42,921 bases of DNA from Candidatus Poribacteria bacterium (GCA_022821725.1 JAJEDB010000052.1:1-42921); one strand, 5' to 3'. Shown: positions 24,719 to 33,916, counted from the stretch's first letter. Program-made: numbers and translations. The notes: a model not told the origin generated them from the letters alone.

Positions 24719-26197
24719 ATGTTAATAACCCTAATTCAGAAAGAGATAATGCATCATATCCTGAGTGCCCGGTTTGTCGCGCTCTTGCTGATGTGTGTCC
24801 TGCTCATCCCGCTCAACTTGCATATCAATTACCACCATTATCTCAAACGCCAAATCGACTATCAAGAACAAGAAATTCTCAAAGACGAAAACGCTCCCGA
24901 AGACGAGAGCAGTGAAGAACCGACAGGTATGCGTTTTAAATTTACGACAAAGACGACAGATACAAATTTTGAAGTTTCCAAGCTACTTCTTAAACCGACC
25001 CCTTTAAGTGTGTTTGCGACGGGTTTAGAATCGGCGCTGCCGAGTTATCTGGGGATGACACGCAACGGAATAACGCGCGGAGAAGCGGCACTCTCTACCG
25101 CGCCAATAGCGTTTCTTTTGGGACATCTCGACTTTGTGTTTGTCGTCAGCACTGTCTTTAGTCTGCTTGCACTCCTGTTTACATTTGATGCAGTCGCAGG
25201 CGAAAGAGAAGCAGGAACTCTTCGGATAACGCTCGCCAACGCCCTACCACGCGATATCTTTTTGTGGAGCAAACTCATCGGCGGATACCTCGTCTTCATC
25301 CTTCCGTTCTTAATCTCGTTGATCATCGGTTTACTCGTGTTGGTCTCGCAGGGGTTCCCGTTGGCTGAATCGGATATCTTTCCGCGCGTCCTTTGTCTTG
25401 TCCTCGCCTCATTGCTCTACATCGCTGTCTTTTTTGCGATAGGGGCGATGATCTCGATTTATTTCGACAGTTCCAAGACGGCACTCATCGTCGCCTTTAC
25501 CATCTGGGTGTTCGTTGTTCTCATCTTACCGCGTGTGGGGTTTCTTGCAGCACAAATCGTCGCGCCGACTTCAACAGCGGAGAGCGTCTACAGGGAAAAA
25601 ACAGCGAGGCGGTCAGAATTGCGGGCAGGCCTTGAAGCCGAAAGAAGTAAAATGATGTCTGAAGTGTTCTCTGAAATGATGCGGGAATCTAACACCATGC
25701 AGGAATCGAAATCTACTGTCATTGGAATCGACTCGAAACACTTCGATAAAGTGAATGAGAAGATGATCCCTCTTGAAGAAGAGGCTCGGTTAAAATACCG
25801 GGACCTCGCGGCGCGCCTCGATAGACGTTATCAGCGCGAGAGAAAACACCAAGATACAATCGGCGTCAACTTTTCCCGAATCACGCCTACGGCTTCCTTC
25901 ATTTTTCTCGCAACGGATGCCACGCAAACCGGTCAGGCGAAAAAAAATACCTACTTTCAAACAGGCACTCGCTACTACGAAACGCTGGATGCGGAAATAT
26001 TCAGCAAAATGTCGGAAGACCCAGGGGCGCATGTCCATAAAGAAGAAATCCCCGACCCGATGCCACCCCCGTCGCTCGCGGAACCGACCTTGGCAGAGAC
26101 GCTCCAACACGCCGCCTTGGATGTGCTACTGCTCTGTTTTTTCGCAATCGTGCTAACAACCGTGGCGTTTCTGAAATTCTTCCGCATGGATATTTAA
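24719..26197 (+). CDS. ABC-2 type transporter permease, no adjacent ATPase
   Basis: 492 residues. ATG 24719 with GGAG eight bases upstream; the same start is conserved in the paralog at 27201. Topology: N-terminal helix (ARFVALLLMCVLLIPLNLHI), an external loop of about 110 residues, four central helices including FVVSTVFSLLALLFTFDAVAGEREAGTLR, a second loop of about 190 residues with charged coiled-coil character, and a final helix (LLLCFFAIVLTTVAFLKFF). The GEREAGTLR segment after a helix is typical of ABC-2 (NatB/GldF-like) permeases and probably contacts the ATPase. No ATPase gene lies within this window, so a partner must be encoded elsewhere. Under the shared ECF-type element. Confidence 0.82.
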   Translation: MLITLIQKEIMHHILSARFVALLLMCVLLIPLNLHINYHHYLKRQIDYQEQEILKDENAPEDESSEEPTGMRFKFTTKTTDTNFEVSKLLLKPTPLSVFATGLESALPSYLGMTRNGITRGEAALSTAPIAFLLGHLDFVFVVSTVFSLLALLFTFDAVAGEREAGTLRITLANALPRDIFLWSKLIGGYLVFILPFLISLIIGLLVLVSQGFPLAESDIFPRVLCLVLASLLYIAVFFAIGAMISIYFDSSKTALIVAFTIWVFVVLILPRVGFLAAQIVAPTSTAESVYREKTARRSELRAGLEAERSKMMSEVFSEMMRESNTMQESKSTVIGIDSKHFDKVNEKMIPLEEEARLKYRDLAARLDRRYQRERKHQDTIGVNFSRITPTASFIFLATDATQTGQAKKNTYFQTGTRYYETLDAEIFSKMSEDPGAHVHKEEIPDPMPPPSLAEPTLAETLQHAALDVLLLCFFAIVLTTVAFLKFFRMDI

Positions 26198-26254
26198 ACG
26201 GAAAACGTTTATGTTAGTAGATGTGCCGGTTTTCGCAAATATAAGAGGACAAAA

Positions 26255-27094
26255 ATGAGACATCTGTTTTTCCAACTTCTGTTATTTGTTCTGATACTTA
26301 TCACGGCAAGATACACTACAGCAGATCTCATTAAAGGGCTTGTTGTTTACTTCACGTTCGACAACGTCAAGGACAAGCGAATCCTTGATGAATCTGGAAA
26401 CGGTCTGGATGCCGAAGTGATTGAAAATACTAAATTCGTTAAGGGTAAATACGGGAATGCAATCCGTATCACCAGTGAAACAGAAGATTGTGTGAATATT
26501 CCGTCCGCAGATCCTTTAGAGATCGATGAAGAGATTACGATGATGGCGTGGGTGTATCACGAGGATTGGAAGGGAGGTTCTTCACAGTGGTTTGATAAAG
26601 GGAGTCGTGGCAGAATCCCTCATAGTGTATACGGTATGGCAGTTTTTCATGAGAAGGATCTTGGGGGTGGGGGATGGTTCAAGGATAGCTCCGGTATTGG
26701 CATGGTATTGGGAACGGGTGAAGTTCAGCAACTCCAGATGGTTGAAAATACAATGAAGGATGAAAAGTGGCATCACATTGTGGGGATTGCGGGGGATAAT
26801 GGCGTGAAAATCTATCTTGACGGAGAATCTATACTCCAAGTTGTAAACGAAAACGTCAACTTCAAGGGCATAAATGAAGAGGATTTGCGGATTGGCTGTG
26901 TGAAGAATAAGCCACAGTTCACCTTTGAAGGTGGTTCCATTGATGAAGTCGCGATATGGTCTCGTACACTCAGTGAGGATGAGGTCAGAGCCGCGATGCG
27001 AGGTCCCCTGCTCTCGGTTTCCCCGAAGGGTAAGGTCGCTACGACGTGGGGCAATATTAAGCGGAAGACGTTTTATGGTAAATCTGAAAAATAA
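26255..27094 (+). CDS. Secreted LamG protein with conserved tail
   Basis: 279 residues. ATG 26255 with AGAGGAC about five bases upstream. Signal peptide about 1-23 (ending TTAD). One LamG jelly roll from about residue 28 to 245: VVYFTFDNVKDKRILDESGNGLD, YGNAIRI, EITMMAWVYH, WHHIVGIAGDNGVKIYLDG and SIDEVAIWSRTLSEDEV are the classical strands. Members bind carbohydrate or protein at the surface. The end SPKGKVATTWGNIK matches the shared tail, followed by a basic stretch. It lies 57 bases after the ABC-2 permease on the same strand and is probably co-transcribed with it from copy 4 of the ECF-type element. Confidence 0.85.
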   Translation: MRHLFFQLLLFVLILITARYTTADLIKGLVVYFTFDNVKDKRILDESGNGLDAEVIENTKFVKGKYGNAIRITSETEDCVNIPSADPLEIDEEITMMAWVYHEDWKGGSSQWFDKGSRGRIPHSVYGMAVFHEKDLGGGGWFKDSSGIGMVLGTGEVQQLQMVENTMKDEKWHHIVGIAGDNGVKIYLDGESILQVVNENVNFKGINEEDLRIGCVKNKPQFTFEGGSIDEVAIWSRTLSEDEVRAAMRGPLLSVSPKGKVATTWGNIKRKTFYGKSEK

Positions 27095-27111
27095 ACAGAT
27101 TAAAATCTTAG

Positions 27112-27159
27112 TTTTTTCAGATTATGCAAGTTTTTCTTCTAAAATTGTGTCTTAAGTAA
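27112..27159 (+). promoter_or_regulatory. ECF-type promoter element, copy 5 (upstream of second ABC-2 permease)
   Basis: TTTTTTCAGATTATGCAAG, 17 bases between TGCA and TGTGTCTTAAG, then TAATTGAAG as in copy 4. Start codon about 42 bases on. Confidence 0.7.
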
Positions 27160-27200
27160 TTGAAGTGTATCATATCCGATTTGGAAATGGAGACCCTTTA

Positions 27201-28625
27201 ATGTTAATAACCTTGATTCAAAAAGAGATGATGCATCATATTCTAAGCGTCCGGTTTGTCGCGCTCCTTTTGATGTGTGTGTTGCTCATACCGCTCACGC
27301 TTTCTATCAATTATCGACACTATCGGCAGAATCAGGTAGACCATCAGGAGGCGGTCAAACGCGCGAGGGCTGAAGCGAAAGAGGATCCACCAAATGCCCA
27401 GGATCCAGATAAGGAGGTTTCCAAACTTTATCTTAACCCAACACCGTTAAGCGTCTTCGCGAATGGGTTGGAGGAGGCACTCCCTACATATCTTGGAATG
27501 ACCCGTAATGGCGTCCGACGCGGTTCAACAACACTCGCGGAAGCACCCCTCTCTTATGCTTTAGGACATCTTGACTTTCTCTTTGTCGTCAGCACTGTCT
27601 TCAGTCTGCTCGCGTTACTGTTTACCTTTGATGCCGTTGCCGGGGAAAGGGAAGCCGGGACGCTGCGAATTACTTTGGCAAATGCATTACCGCGTGACCT
27701 CTTTCTGTGGAGCAAATTAATCGGTGGATACGTCGTCTTTGTCATCCCGTTCTTAGTCGCATTTCTATTCGGTTTACTCGTGCTTGTCTGGCAAGGGTTC
27801 CCCTTGGGTGAGTCTGATATTTTTCCACGAGTGCTCAGCCTAACTGGAGCCTCAATGCTCTATATTGCGGTGTTTTTTTCGATAGGGACGGTGATCTCCA
27901 CCTATCTGGACGATTCCAAAACAGCGCTCATCGTCGCTTTTACGGTCTGGGTATTCGCTGTGTTGATTGCACCACGCGCTGGTTTTGTTACCGCGAAACT
28001 CGTCTCACCCACTCGAACAGTCCAGAGCGTTTATATGGAGAAGACTGCTGTTCGCAACAATCTCAAGGTAGAGAAGGATGAGAAAATTACAAAAAAAATT
28101 ATCGACGCCACAGGAGGCCGCCTTGTGGTAAGACCGGATGGCGAGGATAATTTGCAAGAACTCCGCGAACCTATTGAGACCGAATATCGACTGAAATTCG
28201 AGGATCAAGCGAACAAGATTGATAGAGCATATCAACGCGAAAAAGCGAGGCAAGAGTCCGTCGGCGAGACACTTTCTCGAATCACACCGACATCTTCCTT
28301 AACGTTTCTCGTCATGAACTTAACGCAGACAGGAAAGTTAAGAAGGGATACCTACTTCCAAACCGGTGAATCCTATTATGCACAACTCAATACAAACTAT
28401 TTTACGCATATTTCAGATGATCCCTTTGCACAAATGATGCAAATGGTATCTCGTATGAATCCATCTCAGTCAAGTGACGAAAAAATTGATCCACCGCCAA
28501 ATTTGGTCGTAACTCCTTTAGGCGAAACACTGCGGCGGTCTGTAGTGGATATTTTGCTGCTCTGCTTCTTTGCGGTAGCATTAATAACCGTAGCATTTTT
28601 GAAATTTTTCCGAACAGATATTTGA
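27201..28625 (+). CDS. ABC-2 type transporter permease, paralog of the one at 24719
   Basis: 474 residues, ATG 27201 with GGAG eight bases upstream. It has the same six-helix layout as the permease at 24719. The N-terminal MLITLIQKEMMHHILS, the core VVSTVFSLLALLFTFDAVAG and GEREAGTLRITLANALPRD, and the C-terminal LKFFRTDI are almost identical. The two extracytoplasmic-type loops have diverged most, including the stretch after QDPDKEVSKL and the region near SSDEKIDPPPN. This fits a duplicated pair with different loop specificity, or a heterodimer. No ATPase gene is adjacent. The gene is followed by the third sigma-propeller gene 214 bases later. Confidence 0.82.
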   Translation: MLITLIQKEMMHHILSVRFVALLLMCVLLIPLTLSINYRHYRQNQVDHQEAVKRARAEAKEDPPNAQDPDKEVSKLYLNPTPLSVFANGLEEALPTYLGMTRNGVRRGSTTLAEAPLSYALGHLDFLFVVSTVFSLLALLFTFDAVAGEREAGTLRITLANALPRDLFLWSKLIGGYVVFVIPFLVAFLFGLLVLVWQGFPLGESDIFPRVLSLTGASMLYIAVFFSIGTVISTYLDDSKTALIVAFTVWVFAVLIAPRAGFVTAKLVSPTRTVQSVYMEKTAVRNNLKVEKDEKITKKIIDATGGRLVVRPDGEDNLQELREPIETEYRLKFEDQANKIDRAYQREKARQESVGETLSRITPTSSLTFLVMNLTQTGKLRRDTYFQTGESYYAQLNTNYFTHISDDPFAQMMQMVSRMNPSQSSDEKIDPPPNLVVTPLGETLRRSVVDILLLCFFAVALITVAFLKFFRTDI

Positions 28626-28703
28626 GCGGAAAACGTCAAGCGTAATGTGCAAAAAACTACTGCTTTGTCAACTTTCAAATGAAGGGTAAATCCCGTTCGT
28701 AGT

Positions 28704-28721
28704 GAGGCGATTCATCGCCTC
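28704..28721. repeat. Short palindrome of the dispersed family
   Basis: GAGGCGAT-TC-ATCGCCTC preceded by CGTTCGTAGT. The sister copy at 36103-36118 has the same CGTTCGTAGT lead and TTCATCGC core but different arms. Confidence 0.65.
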
Positions 28722-28839
28722 TCCCATAGCGCATTGTCCCGTAAGTCCACACGCGACTTGCGCTATTACGCCACTACGAACCGCCTCTCAGTTTAGATGT
28801 GCCAGACTACTACGCTATTCATTATCATGGAGAGTTCTA

Positions 28840-31773
28840 ATGGAAAAAGATGATGTTCAACTCATACGCAGCGTTTTGTCGGGCAACGACGCCGCATTCA
28901 GCATCTTGGTTCAGAAATACCAAAAAAGCGTTCATGCCTTGGTATGGCGGAAGATTGGTGATTTCCACTATGCCGAAGAGATTACACAAGACACCTTCCT
29001 CCGAGCATACAAGAAACTCTCGACGCTCAAGAATCATAATCAGTTTGCTGGCTGGCTCTACGTTATTGCCAGCCGGCTTTGCCTGAATTGGATACGGAAG
29101 AAGAAACCCACGATGCAATCGCTGGAGGGAACATCCACGGAAGAAATAGAAAAATTCTCCTATATCCGTTATGTATCCGAGCAACGCGAGGCAGAAGCCA
29201 CTGACCAACGTGGTGAAATCGTCGAAAAACTGCTCGCCAGATTGCCTGAGAGTGAACGCACGGTGGTCACGCTCTACTATCTCGGCGAAATGACATCAAA
29301 GGAAATTGGTAAATTCCTGGGTGTGTCTGTGAAGACGGTTCATAGTCGATTGCACCGAGCCCGAAAACGTTTGCAAGAGAAAGATGAACTCTTGGTTCAA
29401 GAGGTCCTGGGGGGTGTCCAATTACCCACCCGTCTCATTGAGAATATCATGCAGCAGGTCGCTGACCTGAAACCGACACCGCCTCCTGCTGGAAAGCCGC
29501 TACTCCCGTGGGCGGCTTTTGGCACGAGTGTCATCGTGGTGCTGTTGCTGCTGGGTGTAAGCAATCAATACATTGCCCGTTTTCAAAAGCCCTACAGTTT
29601 TGAGGCACAATCTGAATCCACGATTGAGATTATCGACGCGCTGATTCTGCTTGATGTCGATTCAAAACCCGCTGTCCGGCATCAAGTCGGGCGTGCCGTT
29701 CCTTCGAGTGAAAATAGGGGTATCGGTCAACAAATTACCAAGACGGTTTTAGCATCCAATACACAGGAGAATTCCGCTAAGTTCGATAATTCGCAATGGA
29801 CACGAACCAACCGACCCCACGGTGGTAATGTATTTGACCTTTTTGTTGCAGCCGAAAAAACCCTCTACGCCGCGGCACCGACAGGCATATATCGACTGTC
29901 ACCGGAGGCAACTACATGGACACTCGTCAACACGAATATACCCACCGGAATGCACCGGATGCCGATGGCTGAACATAGCGACACCCTCTATATCGTCTCC
30001 ACTGATGCAATATTTACCTCAACCGATAATGGCGAAACGTGGAATGTCTTTTGCTCCCGACCCAAAGGACACGCCGTTGGACTTATCGTCATGAATCAAA
30101 CAGATGCGCATAACCCACAACCCCGGTCCGTGATGTATCTCGCCCTTCAAACCAAAGGCGTTTTCCGATCCACAGATGCTGGTGTTCAGTGGAATCGCTT
30201 GGAAAATGGATTCGCAGACGAAAATGTTTACGCAGTCACTGCGGTTGGAAACACACTGTTTGCTGGCACAAGCAAGGGACTCTACCGTCTCAATTCAGAT
30301 GAATGGGAGCGATTACGAGTTCAGCCGTCCCAACAAGCCATCTTATCTCTAACCGTTTTTGAAAATAATCTTTATGTTGTAGCGGGACCTCCACCGGCGA
30401 AATGGAACTTTCTCGAATCAAGTGAAAATATTGCGGTCCAGATGCATATCGTGGGCCTTCCAAATTCAGAGAGGATTTTCCACTCCATTGACTTAGGAGC
30501 GTCATGGACTGAGATAACGTCCGAAGATAAATCTCCGTTTAGGAGGACAGCCCTTGGTGCGATAATTCTGACGAATACCGGCGAAACGTTTTTACCACAA
30601 GGCGTTGTAAGGGCAGACAAAAATACTTTTTACAAGGGCGGCTCCTATGGTATTCATCGCACAACCGATGGCGGCGAATCCTGGCAGCCATTTATGGACG
30701 GGATAATGGAAACGACAATACAGGATCTCGTCGCAATTAACAATAGACTTTATGCACGGACCGATAAGGGACTCGTTCAGTCAGTTGACGGCGGTGAGGT
30801 GTGGGAAGCCGTTGAAATTGATTCCGATACGCGCACGCTTGAAGGAATGGAAGAAGAGGTTTCGCATACGCACACGCCTGAAGGGGTGGAAGAAGAAGTT
30901 TCCCAGCTTCGTTTTTCTCTCGCTTCACAGTTAGAAACTGCTGGAGACGTTCTTTATGGAATCGCTCCCGAAAAAGACAACCTACGCCTTTTTCAATTAT
31001 CTGTAGGCGACAACACATTTGTCCCGGTTCAAAGGGTACCCATTTTTGAACCAAAATTCTCGTCTATTGACTTGAAGGCGCGGACAGAGGAGCTCGAACA
31101 GATACTTTTGTCTGATGATAGGGAAGAAATCGGGGACTTTCCAGAAGTAGTAGCCTCCTTAGTTACAGACCTTACCGGAGTTGGTGGGTTCGCAGTCAGC
31201 GGGCAAACCTTCTATGCCGAATGGAAGCATCGGCTCTTCAGGTGGAAACCCGGTGACTCGGAATGGACAGATACCGGGTTAATAGATACCAATGGATCCC
31301 GTAACGACAGATTTGATAGCGGTTTCAAGTTAGCCGCTTCAGGGGAGACCGTCTACGTCGGGAAACGGGACGGCAAGTTGTTCCAGTCCCTTGACGAAGG
31401 AAACAGTTGGAAAGATGTCACACCGATCCTTCCGCTTCGCTTTACCGGTTTCAAGGAAATTATTTTTGCGGGATCAACGGTTTACGTCGCAACGGACGAA
31501 GGGGTCTTGGCTTCACAGAACGGTGAACACTGGCGCGTGCTTACCGATGCAATGGGTACCCGTCCCGTTATAGATAGACTCACTGTCGATCATACCGACG
31601 TTTATGGTGCCGGTAGTGCCGGGGTCTATCGTTTGGAGGATCGTGGAAGATGGCATCAGATTTCCCCGAGTGTTCCTGATGAGATTCGCTCTCTTGTCGC
31701 CAGTAACGACAAACTTTACATTGCTACCCAACACGGCAGGATGTTTCACATCCCCTTTGAAGAACTACAGTAG
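28840..31773 (+). CDS. Membrane-tethered ECF-type sigma factor with extracytoplasmic BNR/Asp-box propeller (second copy)
   Basis: 977 residues. ATG 28840 is preceded by GGAGAG in the same block that precedes the other two sigma genes. Sigma regions 2 and 4 (about residues 8-182) include DDVQLIRSVLSGND, HYAEEITQDTFLRAYKKL and VSVKTVHSRLHRARKRL. A membrane helix lies near 225-247, then PYSFEAQSESTIEIID. Asp-box motifs: STDNGETW, STDAGVQW, SIDLGASW, TTDGGESW, SVDGGEVW and SLDEGNSW. Compared with the protein at 21402 the propeller has diverged more than the sigma part, and it carries its own 13-residue tandem duplication (EEEVSxTHTPEGVEEEVS, near 30835-30905). No clear copy of the ECF-type element precedes it, so it may be read from the permease transcript. 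Confidence 0.85.
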   Translation: MEKDDVQLIRSVLSGNDAAFSILVQKYQKSVHALVWRKIGDFHYAEEITQDTFLRAYKKLSTLKNHNQFAGWLYVIASRLCLNWIRKKKPTMQSLEGTSTEEIEKFSYIRYVSEQREAEATDQRGEIVEKLLARLPESERTVVTLYYLGEMTSKEIGKFLGVSVKTVHSRLHRARKRLQEKDELLVQEVLGGVQLPTRLIENIMQQVADLKPTPPPAGKPLLPWAAFGTSVIVVLLLLGVSNQYIARFQKPYSFEAQSESTIEIIDALILLDVDSKPAVRHQVGRAVPSSENRGIGQQITKTVLASNTQENSAKFDNSQWTRTNRPHGGNVFDLFVAAEKTLYAAAPTGIYRLSPEATTWTLVNTNIPTGMHRMPMAEHSDTLYIVSTDAIFTSTDNGETWNVFCSRPKGHAVGLIVMNQTDAHNPQPRSVMYLALQTKGVFRSTDAGVQWNRLENGFADENVYAVTAVGNTLFAGTSKGLYRLNSDEWERLRVQPSQQAILSLTVFENNLYVVAGPPPAKWNFLESSENIAVQMHIVGLPNSERIFHSIDLGASWTEITSEDKSPFRRTALGAIILTNTGETFLPQGVVRADKNTFYKGGSYGIHRTTDGGESWQPFMDGIMETTIQDLVAINNRLYARTDKGLVQSVDGGEVWEAVEIDSDTRTLEGMEEEVSHTHTPEGVEEEVSQLRFSLASQLETAGDVLYGIAPEKDNLRLFQLSVGDNTFVPVQRVPIFEPKFSSIDLKARTEELEQILLSDDREEIGDFPEVVASLVTDLTGVGGFAVSGQTFYAEWKHRLFRWKPGDSEWTDTGLIDTNGSRNDRFDSGFKLAASGETVYVGKRDGKLFQSLDEGNSWKDVTPILPLRFTGFKEIIFAGSTVYVATDEGVLASQNGEHWRVLTDAMGTRPVIDRLTVDHTDVYGAGSAGVYRLEDRGRWHQISPSVPDEIRSLVASNDKLYIATQHGRMFHIPFEELQ

Positions 31774-31830
31774 GGGCGGTTTCCGAAACCCAAAATTTAC
31801 TTTCTAATCATAAACTGAAGGAGACGCATA

Positions 31831-32598
31831 ATGAAATGTATATGTATTGTCACTGTCCTTTTCCTCTTGCCCTTTTCCGGCTGGTCAGGCACATTTCTGG
31901 AAACCTTTGATGGCAAGAAATTGAACGGATGGCAGGAGCTTGTCCAGTTGAAGGAAGCACCCGGTTCTTGGGAGATTGTCAATGATGAACTTCATGCCGT
32001 AAGTCCTGATCCGGCTATGCGTTTACTCACAACAGGTGATGAAACGTGGGAGGATTATACTATAGAATTTGATGTCAAGCCCCTGAAAAAACACGGTATC
32101 GGAGCTATCGTGATTGCCGCACGCGTTAACGGGACTTGGGTAGTTTCCTGCAGCGTTGCTGATCCGGTAGTACTGGTTGAAGGTGGGGGCGTCCCTGGAG
32201 GAGAACGGATAGCTTGCAACTATGGCAATTTTCACGATGTAATATTTGTAAACCTTCACACTGAACCTCACCCACTGTTGAGGTTGGATAAGTGGGCACA
32301 TCTAAAGTTAAGCGTTCAGGACAACATCGTTACCTGCTGGATTAATGAAAAGCAAGTGATGGAACCCACGGAACTTCTGGACCTCAAGGGGGCTGAACAT
32401 GAGGAATTCAATTTTGATGAATTTCCCGACTTCTTGACCGGTGGTATCGGTTTCGGTCTTGCGAATTACACAGCACTTTTTGATAACATCACCGTCACCG
32501 GCGATACCATTCCGAATAGCGGTGGGTTCGCCGTAACGTCCCAAGGCAAACTCACAACAACATGGGGCGACTTAAAACTGACTGCCGCCCACCGATAA
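31831..32598 (+). CDS. Secreted jelly-roll protein, DUF1080-like, with conserved tail
   Basis: 255 residues. ATG 31831 with AAGGAG about eight bases upstream. Signal peptide about 1-19 (MKCICIVTVLFLLPFSGWSG). The domain resembles DUF1080/3-keto-disaccharide hydrolase-like concanavalin folds: TFLETFDGKKLNGWQE, GSWEIVNDELHA, WEDYTIEFDVKP, WAHLKLSVQDNIVTCWINEKQV and GGIGFGLANYTALFDNITV. I see no convincing catalytic set, so glycan binding is as likely as hydrolysis. The end SQGKLTTTWGDLK is the shared tail. The gene is 57 bases after the second sigma-BNR gene and is probably in the same transcript. Confidence 0.82.
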   Translation: MKCICIVTVLFLLPFSGWSGTFLETFDGKKLNGWQELVQLKEAPGSWEIVNDELHAVSPDPAMRLLTTGDETWEDYTIEFDVKPLKKHGIGAIVIAARVNGTWVVSCSVADPVVLVEGGGVPGGERIACNYGNFHDVIFVNLHTEPHPLLRLDKWAHLKLSVQDNIVTCWINEKQVMEPTELLDLKGAEHEEFNFDEFPDFLTGGIGFGLANYTALFDNITVTGDTIPNSGGFAVTSQGKLTTTWGDLKLTAAHR

Positions 32599-32601
32599 CC
32601 C

Positions 32602-32653
32602 TCTTCTGTAGAAGCGATCTCCCGATCGCGTTGTGGGAGGGGTTTCCAACCCC
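32602..32653. repeat. Composite palindromic repeat
   Basis: TCTTCTGTAGAAGCGATCTC, then GCGATC-TCCC-GATCGC (32614-32629) and GGGGTT-TCC-AACCCC (32639-32653). Related CTGTAGAA-GATCTC-GA-TC stretches occur near 16504, 18715, 24553 and 38497. Confidence 0.6.
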
Positions 32654-32836
32654 GATTCTGTTCATTTGGATGATGCCCTATTGCCTCTTTAGGGCTGACC
32701 TTCGACTGTTGACCGCTGACTGCTATTCTATTTCCGTTTTTTCTGCAAAAAATCAAGGATTGTGGTAAAATAGAGATACATTGTGGGTCCCAATACAACA
32801 CGAAGGACGGTCTAAACCACACCGTAACCCGAAACT

Positions 32837-33916
32837 ATGAAAATCACCGACGTTAAAACTTACAACTTACGCTATCCGCTCATGGAACCCTTCGCGAATT
32901 CACGCGGCTGGACGAGTACGCGAACCGCCGTCGTCGTCGAAATTCGCACAGATGCCGGCATTACCGGTTGGGGTGAAGGCGTGAGCGTTCCGTCCGCCTC
33001 AGCAGTTGAAGCACACTTGATCGGACAATCGCCTTTTGAAACGGAACGGATTTGGGAGGCGATGCGTGGCGATATCGGCGCGCTGAGCGGAATAGACATC
33101 GCGCTCTGGGACATCATGGGCAAGGCGCTTGATATGCCGATCTATCAACTCCTCGGCGGTGCGTTCCGACTGAAGATTCCTGCTTACGCCAGTGGACTCT
33201 TCAAGAAAGACAAACCCGACATAACCCAAGCCTTGATGGACGAAGCGAAAGGCTATGTCGATGCAGGGTTCCCGGCTGTCAAGATGAAGATCGGTTTCGG
33301 TGAAATTTACGATGTGAAAAACGTCGCCGCAGTCCGACGCGCCATTGGGGACGATACCCTCTTCGCCGTTGATGCGGATTGTGGCTACGATGTCGGGACC
33401 GCAATTGATGTGGGACAGAAACTTCTCGACTACGACCTCTTCTGGTATGAGGAGCCGATTACCAGTGACGATGTGGGCGGCTATCGGGAAATCCGGCACG
33501 CACTGAAGGTGAGAATCGCCGGCGGCGAGATGCTAAAGGGACGTTGGGCGTTCCGAGACCTACTACAGAAACGCGGTTTGGATATCGTGCAGCCCGATCT
33601 GAGTATTGCGGGTGGTTTTACGGAGTGCCGAAAAATCGCCGCGATGGCGAGTGCGAACTACGTTCGGGTGTTGCCCCACATGTGGGGTGGTAGCATCCGC
33701 CTCGCGGCGACGTTGCACTGGCAAGCCACGCTCCCAGATGCCCCTCAAGCCCTTAACCCGATCCCCTCACTGTTGGAATTTGATATGACCGAAAACCGTC
33801 TCCGCACGGCGTTGGCGCAGCAACCGATAAATGCCGTCGATGGATACGTTGATGTTCCACAGGCACCCGGATTGGGGATTGACATCGACCGAGACGTATT
33901 GGAACAGTATGCCTGA
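32837..33916 (+). CDS. Mandelate racemase / muconate lactonizing family enzyme (enolase superfamily)
   Basis: 359 residues, ATG 32837, weak ribosome binding site. N-terminal capping domain to about 115, then a (beta/alpha)-barrel. Catalytic pieces: K149-x-K151 (AVKMKIGF), metal ligands D179 (VDADCGY), E205/E206 (WYEEPI) and E231 (AGGEM), then D254 (QPDLSIAGG) and H281 (LPHMWGG). A KxK lysine plus an Asp-His pair is the mandelate-racemase subgroup pattern, typical of acid-sugar dehydratases or racemases that abstract the proton alpha to a carboxylate. The substrate cannot be read from sequence. Neighbouring Gfo/Idh/MocA and nitrilase genes suggest a general catabolic island, but there is no clear operon (107 bases to the next gene). 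Confidence 0.88.
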   Translation: MKITDVKTYNLRYPLMEPFANSRGWTSTRTAVVVEIRTDAGITGWGEGVSVPSASAVEAHLIGQSPFETERIWEAMRGDIGALSGIDIALWDIMGKALDMPIYQLLGGAFRLKIPAYASGLFKKDKPDITQALMDEAKGYVDAGFPAVKMKIGFGEIYDVKNVAAVRRAIGDDTLFAVDADCGYDVGTAIDVGQKLLDYDLFWYEEPITSDDVGGYREIRHALKVRIAGGEMLKGRWAFRDLLQKRGLDIVQPDLSIAGGFTECRKIAAMASANYVRVLPHMWGGSIRLAATLHWQATLPDAPQALNPIPSLLEFDMTENRLRTALAQQPINAVDGYVDVPQAPGLGIDIDRDVLEQYA

